A stretch of 64,000 nucleotides of DNA, taken from positions 288,414,001 through 288,478,000 of the forward strand of contig NC_092341.1 in NCBI RefSeq assembly GCF_046630445.1, in the 5' to 3' direction. The translations under genes and the position numbers were made by a program. Under the pieces are notes generated by a model, which made no database searches, was not told the origin of the DNA, and worked only from the letters and a program-made list of their open reading frames with translations. Source of the DNA: Rutidosis leptorrhynchoides. Its lineage: Eukaryota; Streptophyta; Magnoliopsida; Asterales; Asteraceae. Of the stretch, positions 24,101 through 34,668 are shown one piece after another. How positions within the stretch are numbered: position 1 is the stretch's first letter; each line of letters opens with the position of its first letter.

Positions 24101-27100
24101 AAGAATGTTAAGGCCTTCCGACGCGATAATGAAAAGAAAAGGTGATAGGGGATCACCTTGCCTAACACCCCGCCTTAGATGGAATTCACCTGTTGGGGAG
24201 CCATTAATTAAGACCGAAATTGAGGCTGATTGAAAGCAAGATGCCATCCACTTTCGCCATTTAACCCCGAAACCCATACAAGTCATAACTTCTAGAAGAT
24301 AGTTCCAATTGATCGAATCAAAGGCTTTCTCGAAATCGACTTTGAAAATAAGACCATGTTTTTTATTACGCTTGAGATCATCAACCACTTCATTCGCCAC
24401 TAAGACACCATCTAGGATAAATCTCTCACTGAGGAAGGCACTTTGTTCCATCCCCACAAGGCGCGGCACGACTCTACGAATCCTATGAGACAACATTTTC
24501 GCAATTATTTTGTAGTATCTACCAATAAGACTAATCGGTCGGTAATCTCCAAAATTCAATGGATCCACTTTCTTAGGGATAAGCGATACGAACGAAGCGT
24601 TGCACCCCTTGGAAAACTCACCGTGATCCCAAAAACCAATTAATAGCCTCGATTAGATCCTCTTTGATGATGTGCCAAATTTTTTTGAAAAAACCCAAGT
24701 TAAAACCATCCGGCCCGGGGGCTTTAGTACTTCCACAACACTTTATCGATTCCAAAATTTCGGCTTCCGAGAATGGCACTTCGAGGCTTGATGCTTCTAA
24801 TTCTGAGATCGATGAATAATTCAGCCCCTTTAGGCTGGGACGATCCATATCTCTCTCGTCGAATATTTTCTTGAAATGATTAATCGCTTCATCTGTGAAA
24901 ATATTTTGAGTTTTCATTACCATCGGTCATCCAACGTACCCGTGCTTTTTGTCTCAACATTCCGGTTTTTACCTTTTCCTTTTCTAGCCAAGTTTTTCTC
25001 GACGCACGCCAATTCTCGTGATCCTCAATACTTAAAAAACCTGATTCCGCTTTGAGTTCAAGATCCATCGCTACTTTTTTTGCATTTTCAATTTCTACAT
25101 CAAGATTCCCAAAATGAGATTTGCTCCACTCTTTAAGATCCCCTTTTAACCTTTTTAGCTTGTTACGGAAAACACAATCTTTTCGATTACCTTCCATCGT
25201 ACCTTTCCATGATTCGGCAATTACATCTCCAATACCATCCACCAACAACCATTCATCAAAGATTTTAAACGGTTTAGGTCCAAAATTGACTTCACCATCC
25301 GACATCATAATAGGACAATGATCCGAAACCTTTCTATCTAAAGCAATGACCTTTAAATCCGTCCACAAACTAAGGAAGTCACTCGATACAAGAAATCTAA
25401 CTAACTTGCTCATCTTAACTCCATCATCACTAACTCTAGTGAATTTCCTTCCCCCCATTGGAATATCAACTAGCATATTTCTATCGATGAAGTCATTGAA
25501 CATTTTGGCCCGGTTTTCAACGAATTCACAATTTAATCTTTTTGAACAATTCCTAACTTCATTAAAGTCTCCACAAATAACCCAAGAGACCCTGGTACTA
25601 CCTAGCAACATATCAAGAGATTCCCACATCCTTTTTTTATTCAAATCATCATGCGGTCCATATACATTTATAATGATAGATTCATGGCCCGAGTTTTTCC
25701 ATTTACCTCGAATTGCAATAAAAAACTCACTTATAAGCTCACTATTCACCTCGAAAACATTTTTGTCCCAAATAATAATTTGACCGCTCGATTTACCGAC
25801 CATTTCTTTTTGAGAAAAACCACAATCCTTGGATCCCCAAAGCCCAAAAAACCAACTATCGTCTTTAGCATGACATTTTGATTCTTGAAGTGCGAAAATG
25901 GAAGGTCTTTCCGCAATACATAATTTACGCACATCACCAAATTTACTTTCTTTCCCGAACTCAAACCCACGAACATTTAATGACAAAATATTCATTTAAA
26001 AGAAAAAAATACGATAGAAGAAGATGAAGTACTTACAGCGCTTTCTTGGTCCATTTTAGACCAAGATTTGCACCGAATTCCTCCAACCCTATACTGCTTT
26101 CCGACATCAACTGTTTAGCCTCTTCCTTCTTACTGTTGCGAGACGAACTAGAATTGCTTTTCGAATTGAGGCCCTGTTGATTGGAATTTCCGAATCTCCT
26201 CGCACGACTACCACAAGTAACACAATTAACGCCACCATGAGCCTCTTGACTATATCTTTTTCTTGATGATTTATTGGCGTGTAGAATTTTCGATGATGCT
26301 TTCCAATTACCCATTGACTTCCAACAACAATTGGATGAATCAGACTTGTACGAATTGGCTGTTTTTTTCCTTCTGGGCATTTTATGGGCATCAATATCAT
26401 GAGACTCTTCCTTTAAGTTAGAGGGAGTTCCATCAATCGGCTTACTGGTTATGTTACCATGAGTCGATTATTAGTTTGCATGAGGAGAACAAAAAGTTCA
26501 TTCAAATGAGTCGATTATTATTATTGTATGCAAAATTGTTATCCTGCTGTTACGGATACATGCGTTTTTCTTTTTCTCTATGTAGTTAGAATAATTGCTA
26601 CTCGGTATTCCTTGATTGTTAAATAAAAACCTCACTAGGGTTGGCAAAAAACCTGTACCCGATGGGGAAACCCGATATTTTTGGGCCGGGTAAATGGGTC
26701 TAGGGCCAGGTATGGAAATGGTTTTTAATTTTTTTGCGGGTCCGGGTCCGGGTCCGGGTCCGGGGATGATTTTAGACACAAACCCGATTACCTGGCTCGT
26801 ATACCTGAAAAAAGACCCGAGTCCATATACCCGACTCGTAAACCCAATCACTCGGCCCCTATACCCAATTACCCGGCCCGTGACCCGAAAAAAAGACTCG
26901 AATACCCATGGGAAAACCCCTTTACTGGATAGTTCGTAAATAGGTGGGGACCGGGATACCCGTGCGGAATCCCGCTTACCCGCTAGTTAGTAATTAAATG
27001 GGAAGCTGGCGGGTCCGGGTTTGAGACATGTTTTTTTAATCGGGTTTGGGTCTGGGATGACCTAAACCCTGCCTAATGTCATCTCTAAACCTCACTGAAA

Positions 27101-28988
27101 CTATAATGTGTATTTCTTGTATGCGTTGCTACATTTAGAAGCGGGAATTTGATATGAATCGGATGCTTGTATCATGATAAAAACAAACTAAAACAGTAAT
27201 TGAGATAGATAATCAACTTTTGAGAGGTCGATTTGCTCTCATACGATTTACCTTCGAGAGGTAAACCAACTCATCTATATACCAAAATTAATGATGATAT
27301 ACAGCATAAAAAGATTACACTTATCAAGCCCTCTGATAAAGACTAACTAACTTGTTCCTTAAAACTTTCTTAATCAAATAAGATTCTTAAATCCTTTCCT
27401 AATAATAGTGAGACTTATCTAAAAGTAATGATAACACAGCTCCCTGATTATAATAAGAGTGTATCGCGACCCCAAAATAATGAAGTACTTCACTAGATTT
27501 CAGACAGGTTTTTACAAAGCAAAACATATGGAGAGTAGTTAAACTCGATAAGTAAAGAACACTAGCAGCCTTGGTGGCCCTCAGTCTGTAGTCACAAATT
27601 CATTCTTTTGTGATTCAGATATTGACAAAAACAATCCGACGACACGATGACTAAAGTGCATAAACAAAACTTTGTTTAAAAACGTTATAATTACAAGTAA
27701 TAAACATAGCATAGTTTTGTTGCACTAAGACTTTGATTATCTGCAGATTAAGCAATTCAACGAACCTATAGAGGTCAAAATCACCGAGTGGAATACAGGC
27801 GGTCTTCTTACAAGAATCGAGGTTTGACTTATTTTCATTACTCTCAAATTATGGATTTTCGTTGAACTTTTAATCTAAGAGTTGTTCTTTGTAGGGATTA
27901 CGTGCTTTTCTTCCTAAAGTTGAACTCGTTAATCGTGTTAATAACTTCACCGAGTTGAAAGAAAATGTAAGCTAATACACCTTTTCTTACTCTAATTATT
28001 CTCAAAATTAAATTATCATTTGCTCAATTTTACGTTTCTAGTTTAATCATTAATTGATTAATTAATTGCAAGTCTTGATGAATGCAGGTTGGACGTCGCT
28101 TGTACGTGCAAATTACCCGAATAAGTGAAGATACAAATGACTTGATTCTCAGTGAAAAAGAAGCTTGGGTTGGCATTTAATTTAACCGCATCATTAGTTT
28201 CACATTTCTTTTTATTATTACCAATTTATTTTAAATAATTAAAATTATTAAAATAAATGTAATGTAATAATTACAGAATGCTATACACCTTAAGGAGGGA
28301 ACACTTTTAGAAGGAACAGTAAGGAAAATTTTCCCGTACGGTGCTCAAATACGGATCGGTGAAAGTAACCGCAGGTGAGCGAGGTCTATGATATTTTTCA
28401 TACGTATGTTTTTTTTTTTTTGTATGTTGGTAAAAATCGCACTTACTATTACTATTTTTATCCAGTGGATTGTTGCATATATCGAATATTACTCGAGGAC
28501 AGATTGTTTCAGTCAATGATGTACTATCAGTTGATGAAAAGGTCAAAGTTTTGGTCGTCAAGTCAATGTTCCCTGACAAAATCTCTCTAAGGTAAACGCA
28601 CGTTTGAAGTATACATATGCTTTTTAATTGTAACGAGATTTTAAATATTGATATTTGTCGTACACAGTACTTCAGAGCTAGAGAGTGAACCCGGTTTGTT
28701 CCTATCAAACAAGGAGGTACTTCACTGTTTACATAATTAATTTTTTCCAAAGGTGCGTTTTTTTTTTCATTATTTTTGTTGAAAGCGTTGAAATTGTTTT
28801 CGTTATGGCAGAAAGTATTTTCGGAAGCTGCAGAAATGGCAAAGAAATACAGGCAGAAATTACCAGCCATTTCAGCTACTAGAAAGTTACAAAACGTTCC
28901 ATTGGATGACGTGCCGTTTAATGATGAAGAAAAAATGTATGCAAATTGGAAATGGTTTAAATTCGGACAAGGTAACGAATCAAATTGA
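21153..28988 (+). CDS. RLSB: Chloroplast S1-domain RNA-binding protein (rbcL mRNA-binding, PDE338/RLSB type)
   Basis: Eight coding exons with GT-AG borders and consistent phase: 21153-22019, 27747-27821, 27895-27966, 28088-28168, 28277-28374, 28466-28591, 28668-28716, 28812-28988. They give 514 residues, close to the ~500 of the Arabidopsis protein. The N-terminus is Ser/Lys/Asn-rich and low in acid for about 60 residues, as in a chloroplast transit peptide, then an acidic linker (about 125-165). Three S1-like folds follow: about 168-235 (GDFVVGVVVSGNEYKLDVNI), about 285-365 (EPIEVKITEWNTGGLLTRIE) and a canonical one at about 371-445 (GTVRKIFPYGAQIRI, SGLLHISNITRG). In maize and Arabidopsis this family binds the rbcL 5' UTR in the chloroplast and supports Rubisco large-subunit expression; mutants are pigment-defective. 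Intron 1 is 5.7 kb because it holds an antisense LINE and a hAT MITE. All exons look intact. Confidence 0.88.
22651..23634 (-). pseudogene. LINE ORF2 C-terminal part (zf-RVT)
   Basis: 327-codon segment with the LINE post-RT region WWRFKTETNTLWVSVIRSIYG, a WDDTWIGN segment and a CPVCDGGIESVEHILFSC zinc-binding motif (CX2CX8HX4C) near the end. It matches the corresponding region of the intact LINE ORF2 at 30979-34668. It is separated from the RT segment by frameshifts. Confidence 0.8.
23604..24568 (-). pseudogene. LINE ORF2 reverse-transcriptase part
   Basis: Two segments in different frames meet near 23966. The first carries FKVDFEKAFDSINWNYLLE, RRGVRQGDPLSPFLFI and HLQYADDTIFSG, the RT palm motifs including the YADD box. 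The second carries SGLKVNYNKSHIYG and the thumb-side region. The frame change just after YADD inactivates the protein. Confidence 0.82.
24618..25995 (-). pseudogene. LINE ORF2 AP-endonuclease part and linker
   Basis: It starts MNILSLNVRGFEFGKES, then ALQESKCH, IIINVYGPHDDLNK, WVICGDFNEVRN and VSDHCPIMMSD, the exonuclease-endonuclease-phosphatase motifs. About 368 codons are open, then a frame change near 24900 leads into a segment ending APGPDGFNLGFFKKIW. The intact relative has these in one frame. Confidence 0.82.
26033..26380 (-). pseudogene. LINE ORF1 C-terminal remnant
   Basis: 115 codons, Lys/Ser-rich, ending SSIGLEEFGANLGLKWTKKAL. The end resembles the ORF1 tail of the second LINE (SMGIKEYGSKIGLKWKVKK, 30711-30932). 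The open frame continues upstream without Met to about 26450. The RNA-binding part of ORF1 is missing. Confidence 0.6.
26628..27095. mobile_element. hAT-type MITE in RLSB intron 1
   Basis: The element itself is 26636-27087 (452 bp). Termini are TAGGGTTGGCA and, on the other strand, TAGAGATGACA (8 of 11 matching). It is flanked by an 8-bp duplication AACCTCAC at 26628-26635 and 27088-27095, as expected for hAT. Inside are GGGTCC hexamer repeats (about 26740-26762) and many CCCG/CGGG motifs. No transposase. Confidence 0.85.
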
Positions 28989-29351
28989 TGACTATAACCT
29001 TTTTTTTATTGCTGACTGATCGATGTAAAAAGAAAGAAAAAATGGAGGCTTTTTGAAAGTGATGGCGATCAAGCCAAAATTGTATCGTGTTTATTGATGG
29101 ATTCATTAACAAGTTATGGTATTTGTTGGTATGTTGTTTGTATCTGTCGATTCTTCTTGATAGTTCGTGTAAACACGAAATCTGTTGTTTGTAGTGTTCC
29201 GGGAGCAAGCCAATGTAAGTCAGAGTCATGCAGTTTTTATGATCTTTGTATCAAAACAAACTTGATATTGTTAATTGTGAACTTCATTTCCTTACTAATT
29301 CTTAAATGTCAATCATGTATGGAAGTTACTTGTTGACTGTGGATGGTCTAA
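28989..29351. other. RLSB 3' flank
   Basis: The 3' UTR and downstream DNA of RLSB. I see no gene and no unambiguous polyadenylation signal. Confidence 0.4.
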
Positions 29352-29658
29352 GAGCATGCGGTGTCCGGGCTTCAACTCCGCCGTCCATCACCGACGATGA
29401 AAGGACATGGATACCGCCTCAGCTTCAATTTCGCCGTCCCTTCCCACCCCTTCCCACCGTTGCTGTTGCGACGGTGATGTTTCTACTTTTTTTTTCTTTT
29501 TTAATTATTCTATTTTCTTATTGGTCTACGACTAAAATCGACCCTGAAATAGACACCAAAATGAACACCGAACGATACCCCACTTTAGTCAATTTCAAGG
29601 TCTATATTTGACACTGAAATGGACCTTGGCAAAGGGACACGGACACCCAGTGCTCTAA
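29349..29658. mobile_element. Tourist/Harbinger-type MITE
   Basis: The element is 29352-29655 (304 bp). The terminal inverted repeat is GAGCATGCGGTGTCCG against GAGCACTGGGTGTCCG (13 of 16), with TAA duplications on both sides. No transposase frame. The target size and GAGCA start fit PIF/Harbinger. Confidence 0.75.
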
Positions 29659-30499
29659 TGATTAACCGGTGAAACATTAGTAGTTGTACATTTTGAATGA
29701 GACTAGAGTCAAAAACGATAATGAGATATCAGGTTATGTGTATATGATTATTCCTTCGGGTTACTCGGGAGCGCGAAAAGTTCAACTACATACTCTGCTG
29801 AATGCTCTGTTTCCAATCCTTACATGACCATCACAAGATTCGAATTTCAGACCATTTGCTGGATGTTAGGCCTCCAACCAGTAGGTTATGTAGTAATGGA
29901 ATAATAAGAAAAAACTCATTCACATCCATTTAATTGTTGATTATGATTAATGTATATACAGTATATGAACAACAAGCTCATCCATCAAATCTATGTAGCC
30001 TTTGTTCATCTATAGTTTCTATTAAAATCCTATAATGATGATGTCATTATTAGGCTAATTTCTTTGTTAAAAAAATCAAAAAATAAAAGAAAAACATCTG
30101 AGCATGGTGGATGATGTCATTAATCTAAATAATTTTGAATTAAAATTAAATCTTATTAATTAATTATTAATTATTATTATTAAATCTTATCAATAATTAT
30201 TTTAATTATTAAAATTAAATAATTTTGAATTATATTAATTAATTATTTTGAATTGCAACGAGAAGGTATAAAAGCTAGGCAGAAGAAAACCAATTCTAAA
30301 TTTATATTTTAATTTCGAATTTTAAAATAAAATGACAACCAATATTATCTCTTATAATTGGATGTGGATTGTTTAATATGCATTTTAGGTGTTTGATGAA
30401 ATGTTCAGCTGACGAGTTTTTTAGTCGGACTCTGTGGTTTCACGGGTCATTAAACTCACTTAATACCTAAAACATATCATTAAACTGTTTCGTTTAAAC
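29659..30499. other. AT-rich interval without a gene
   Basis: It contains TTAATTAATTATT-rich DNA (about 30130-30260). It may be the body of the Helitron whose 3' end lies at 30531, but no 5' TC terminus could be fixed. A second CTGTGGTTTCACGGG motif at about 30431 resembles a decayed terminal hairpin. Confidence 0.4.
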
Positions 30500-30532
30500 A
30501 AACTCCGTGCTTCCACGGGTCATTTCACTAGT
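30500..30532 (+). mobile_element. Helitron-like 3' terminus
   Basis: A CCGTG-CTTC-CACGG hairpin is followed nine bases later by CTAG at 30528-30531 and then T. This is the hairpin + CTRR + T signature of Helitron 3' ends. Whole element not delimited. Confidence 0.6.
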
Positions 30533-30696
30533 ATAGGCTTAAACAACTAATAAGTGTCTAATGAAATTGAAATTAGTGACATAAATAAATAGATGTACCA
30601 AAGCTCCCGAATAGGAAAAACTCACAATATGCATACTCCAAAGCTGTAATAATTTTTGTTGGCATAAAAAATAAAATTAACCAAAGATCGATTAAA

Positions 30697-30710
30697 ATTG
30701 ATACATATTC
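30697..30710. repeat. LINE target-site duplication, left copy
   Basis: ATTGATACATATTC, repeated exactly at 34821-34834 behind the poly-A tail. Confidence 0.92.
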
Positions 30711-30932
30711 ATGAATGCAAAAAACTCAGCGAGAAAGAAGCGTCCTGATAATCAACCTATTCGTTCGAATTGCTCTTCATGTGCAATAAAGGTATCATCT
30801 GACAAATTATCATCAGGTACGGCTAAACATAATTCCTCTGATTATTGTAGTGACTCGTTGGATTCTATGGGTATTAAGGAATATGGGTCCAAGATAGGAT
30901 TAAAGTGGAAGGTTAAAAAAACTTCTCTTTAA
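30711..30932 (+). pseudogene. LINE ORF1 C-terminal fragment
   Basis: 73 codons, basic and Ser-rich, ending SMGIKEYGSKIGLKWKVKK. The upstream RNA-binding part of ORF1 was lost by 5' truncation; the first ATG coincides with the insertion edge by chance. ORF2 follows after a short gap. Confidence 0.65.
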
Positions 30933-30978
30933 TTCCTTTGGCCTGGTTTTCTTTATGTTCGTCTTAATCAGTGTCAGT

Positions 30979-33900
30979 ATGAAGGCTATATCTTTAAACA
31001 TTAGAAGTTTTAAAATCGGGGGAAAGGTTGATGTTGTTGGGTGGGTTAGACGCTTAATAGTTAAAGAAAAACCTTCCTTTTTGGCGTTACAAGAAACGAA
31101 GCTACACCTTGTGGACTTGAACTGGATTCAATCTCTATGGGGATCGGCTAATTGTAATTTCATCCAAAAGGAAATGGTGGGAAAATCGGGAGGCCAATTG
31201 CTTATTTGGGATACAATTGATTTTGAAGGTATTGACGTGATTAACTCTGACTTTTTCATGGGCATTAAAGGGGTTTGGAAAAGTTCGGGTGCTAGTTTCA
31301 ACATTGTTAACGTGTATGGTCCGCACGATGACATTAATAAAAAGCGTTTGTGGAACTCCCTACACAACTTAATTGATGGTAATGATGAAGCGTGGTTGTT
31401 ATGTGGTGATTTCAATGAAGTGAGGAACCAATATGAAAGACTAAATTGTGAATTCATTGAATATAGAGCTCGTCTTTTTAATGATTTTATTACAGATACT
31501 AGTTTGATCGAAATCCCTCTTGGAGGTCGTAATTTCACTCGGGTTAGTGATGATGGTATTAAATTTAGTAAAATTGATCGTTTTCTTGTTAACCAACGTT
31601 TTGTCAATTTGTGGAAAGATCTCACAGCTTTAGCTTTAGATAGGCATCACTCGGATCACTGCCCGATTATTTTAAAAGATGAAGATAGGAATTTCGGTCC
31701 TAAACCGTTCAAGATTTTTGATGCTTGGTTAGATGATGAAGAAATTGAGTCGGTTATTCGTGATGCGTGGGTATTACCGGTGGAAAATAACGTTCGTAAA
31801 GATTGTGTGTTTCGGAACAAACTCAAAAATGTAAAAAATGCTTTAAGAATGTGGAGTAATGGCAAATACAATAAATTAGATGTTGAAATAGAATATCTCA
31901 GATCAGTGGCAATGGAATTCGAATTACAAGCTGAAAATGGACCTCTTAGCGGGCCCGACCTAGATCTATGGAGGGAGACGCGAAAGAAATGGGGAGACAA
32001 AGAAAGAATCAAAATTGATATGCTAAAACAAAAAGCCCGAGTCCGTTGGGTTGTTGAAGGGGACGAAAATACTAAATTTTTTCACTCGGTAATAAAAAGA
32101 AACAACAACAAGAGTAATATTCGTGGGTTGAAAATAAATGGTGTTTGGAACGACTCTCCTAAGGATATTAAAGTTGAAGCACACAAACATTTTAGCCATG
32201 TTTTTAAAGAATCAAATTTTGAACGACCGAGTCTTGAAGATTTATCATATCCATCGCTCTCAATTGATGAAGCAAATGCTCTAGAGGTACATTTTGATGA
32301 AAAAGAAATTTTCAATGCTATTTGTGATTGTGGAAGTAACAAAGCCCCGGGTCCCGATGGTTTTAACATGAGATTTTTTAAAAAATATTGGGAAATTATC
32401 AAAGTCGAGTTAATTGAGGCAATTATGTGGTTTTGGGATAAGTCGGAATTCTCAAGGGGATGTAATGCATCTTTTGTCTCTTTAATTCCTAAGAGAGTTG
32501 ATGCATTAGGGTTTGGTGACTATCGACCCATCAGTCTTATTGGTAGTTACTACAAAATCATTTCAAAGATCCTATCTAACCGACTTAGGAAGACTATTCC
32601 GTCTTTGATTGGTCCGGAACAAAGTGCTTTTTTAAAAGATAGATTTATTCTTGATGGGGCTTTAGTTGTTAATGAAAGCATCGGTTTTTTAAAATCATCC
32701 AAACAAAAAGGTGTTCTCTTTAAAGTCGATTTTGAAAAGGCGTTTGATTGTCTTAATTGGAATTTTCTTATGGAAGTAATGAAAAGTATGGGTTTCGGTG
32801 TCAAATGGAGGAAGTGGATATATGCATGCTTGAGTTCGGCTTCCATTTCTATTCTCATCAATGGGTCGCCGACAAACGAGTTTAACCTAAGTCGGGGGGT
32901 ACGACAAGGGGACCCGCTATCTCCTTTTTTATTCATTCTGGCCGCAGAAGGGTTGAACATTTTAGTCAAAGCGGCTATGAACTCGGGCCTATTAAAAGGT
33001 GTGGAAATTGGGAGGGATAAAGTATTGTTATCGCATCTTCAATACGCCGATGATACTATTTTTCTTGGGAAATGGTCTAGAGAAAATGTCTACAGTATTC
33101 GAAACCTCCTAAAATGCTTTGAGTTGGCCTCGGGGTTAAAAGTTAATCTCCAAAAAAGTTGCCTATATGGTATTGGTGTAGATTTTGATGAAGTAAATCA
33201 TGTGGCTAATCGTATTGGTTGTCAAGTCGGAAAGTTTCCGTTTTCTTATCTTGGTTTAACAATTGGGTCGAGGATGAATAAATCAAGTGACTGGATCCCG
33301 GTAATTGACAAGTTTAAAAAAAGATTATCAAGTTGGAGAATGCGATCGATGTCATTTGGGGGAAGAATAGTCCTTATTAACTCGGTTTTATCTAGTCTCC
33401 CATTGTATTATTTCTCACTCTTCCGTGCTCCGCAATGCGTGTTAAAAATTCTGGAGATGTTACGTCGTTCTTTCTTTTGGGGCGGGTCAGATTCGGGTTC
33501 TAAAATTTCTTGGGTTAAATGGGAACATGTCACTATGTCTTTTGAAAATGGGGGGTTAAATATTGGGAATTTAAATAACAAAAATCTTGCTCTATTGGGA
33601 AAGTGGTGGTGGAGGTTTAAAACCGAAGCCGATTCACTCTGGGTTAGAATAATTCGTAGTATTTATGGTTCGAATGGTGGTTTGGAGTTGGATCCCGATT
33701 CACTTCGGGTTTCATTTCCGGGCACTTGGTATAACATTATTGTTGCAGGAAAAGCAATAGAAGATCTTGGCATTAGTTTCAAAAATTCTTTCGTCAAAAA
33801 AATTGGAAACGGAAACTCAACATCATTTTGGGACGACTTGTGGATCGGGAATGTTAAACTGAGCTCCAGATTCACAAGACTATATCAGCTAGAGAGGACC

Positions 33901-34668
33901 AAGGCAGCTACAGTTAATTCTCGTATTCAAATCACAGATGCAGGGCCTGTTTTCATTTGGGATTGGGCTCGCAGGCCCACTGGCAGAAGTGAGACTGAGC
34001 TGGCGAACCTTATCACTCTTATTTCGGCCCACAATTTTCATCAGGGGGAACGTGATTCTTGGCAATGGTCTCTTGCTTCGTCCGGATTGTTTACGGTCAA
34101 GAAACTCTCAAAACTCATCAATGATCAGTATCAAGCGAACCATATTGGGAACATGGAGACATTGCGAAATAAACTAGTTCCTAGAAAGTTGGAAATCTTT
34201 GTTTGGCGTGCGCTCAAAAGGCGATTACCGGTGAGGTGTGAACTTGATAAAAGAGGCGTCGATTTACATACCGTGCGTTGTCCACTATGCGATGATGACT
34301 TAGAATCCGTTGATCACTCTCTGATTTTCTGCAAACACTCAATGGAGCTTTGGAATCGTGTATATGGATGGTGGAACTTGGGGCAATTTTCAAACCTAAG
34401 CGTTGGGGAAATTCTTCGTGGAAACTTATCGAGTATGGCTTCCGAGTTTGGGAAACAAATTTGGCAAGCAATTGAATGGGTTTGTGCATATTTTATTTGG
34501 AAAAATCGGAACAATATGGTCTTCCGCGGTAAAAGTTGGACCGCTCCGGTGGCTCTAAATGAAATTCAAATTAAATCCTTCGAATGGATTTCGAGAAGAA
34601 CAAAAGGAAAAAATTTCGATTGGTTGACTTGGTTGAATAATCCTAGTGTTTATCTTAGTATGACTTAG
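30979..34668 (+). CDS. LINE ORF2 protein: AP endonuclease, reverse transcriptase, zf-RVT
   Basis: Uninterrupted 1229-residue polyprotein; an in-frame ATG 24 bases upstream is possible, but MKAISLNIRSF matches the family start. The endonuclease (about 1-220) has LALQETK with the catalytic Glu at 39, NVYGPHD, LLCGDFNEVRN and HHSDHCPI. The RT (about 450-760) has FKVDFEKAFD, RGVRQGDPLSPFLFIL and LQYADDTIFL, with YADD at about 689-692. The C-terminal zinc motif is C1101, C1104, H1113, C1118 (CX2CX8HX4C). In L1-type LINEs this protein nicks target DNA and primes reverse transcription there. All key residues I can recognise are present. No RNase H domain is evident. Whether it is expressed is doubtful, since the 5' promoter region is missing. 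Confidence 0.92.
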   Translation: MKAISLNIRSFKIGGKVDVVGWVRRLIVKEKPSFLALQETKLHLVDLNWIQSLWGSANCNFIQKEMVGKSGGQLLIWDTIDFEGIDVINSDFFMGIKGVWKSSGASFNIVNVYGPHDDINKKRLWNSLHNLIDGNDEAWLLCGDFNEVRNQYERLNCEFIEYRARLFNDFITDTSLIEIPLGGRNFTRVSDDGIKFSKIDRFLVNQRFVNLWKDLTALALDRHHSDHCPIILKDEDRNFGPKPFKIFDAWLDDEEIESVIRDAWVLPVENNVRKDCVFRNKLKNVKNALRMWSNGKYNKLDVEIEYLRSVAMEFELQAENGPLSGPDLDLWRETRKKWGDKERIKIDMLKQKARVRWVVEGDENTKFFHSVIKRNNNKSNIRGLKINGVWNDSPKDIKVEAHKHFSHVFKESNFERPSLEDLSYPSLSIDEANALEVHFDEKEIFNAICDCGSNKAPGPDGFNMRFFKKYWEIIKVELIEAIMWFWDKSEFSRGCNASFVSLIPKRVDALGFGDYRPISLIGSYYKIISKILSNRLRKTIPSLIGPEQSAFLKDRFILDGALVVNESIGFLKSSKQKGVLFKVDFEKAFDCLNWNFLMEVMKSMGFGVKWRKWIYACLSSASISILINGSPTNEFNLSRGVRQGDPLSPFLFILAAEGLNILVKAAMNSGLLKGVEIGRDKVLLSHLQYADDTIFLGKWSRENVYSIRNLLKCFELASGLKVNLQKSCLYGIGVDFDEVNHVANRIGCQVGKFPFSYLGLTIGSRMNKSSDWIPVIDKFKKRLSSWRMRSMSFGGRIVLINSVLSSLPLYYFSLFRAPQCVLKILEMLRRSFFWGGSDSGSKISWVKWEHVTMSFENGGLNIGNLNNKNLALLGKWWWRFKTEADSLWVRIIRSIYGSNGGLELDPDSLRVSFPGTWYNIIVAGKAIEDLGISFKNSFVKKIGNGNSTSFWDDLWIGNVKLSSRFTRLYQLERTKAATVNSRIQITDAGPVFIWDWARRPTGRSETELANLITLISAHNFHQGERDSWQWSLASSGLFTVKKLSKLINDQYQANHIGNMETLRNKLVPRKLEIFVWRALKRRLPVRCELDKRGVDLHTVRCPLCDDDLESVDHSLIFCKHSMELWNRVYGWWNLGQFSNLSVGEILRGNLSSMASEFGKQIWQAIEWVCAYFIWKNRNNMVFRGKSWTAPVALNEIQIKSFEWISRRTKGKNFDWLTWLNNPSVYLSMT

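Larger units (their letters stand above)
22275..26465 (-). mobile_element. Decayed L1-type LINE in RLSB intron 1, antisense
   Basis: The 3' end is marked by T18 at 22275-22292 (poly-A on the minus strand). Reading leftwards on the minus strand are an ORF1 tail (about 26450-26033), an AP endonuclease (25995-24889), an RT and a zf-RVT C-terminus. Coding is split into at least five frame segments, so ORF2 is dead. The 5' end lies near 26460, with most of ORF1 missing. A weak candidate target duplication is GATCTTTAG before the T tract and GATTATTAG near 26466-26474 (7 of 9 matching). It is related to the LINE at 30711-34820. Confidence 0.85.

Noticed and set aside
26459-26521. ATGAGTCGATTATTA occurring twice, 47 bp apart, near the LINE 5' end
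   Set aside because: It could be a target duplication of something small, but the 32-bp interior is not recognisable and the match may be local duplication at the LINE junction.
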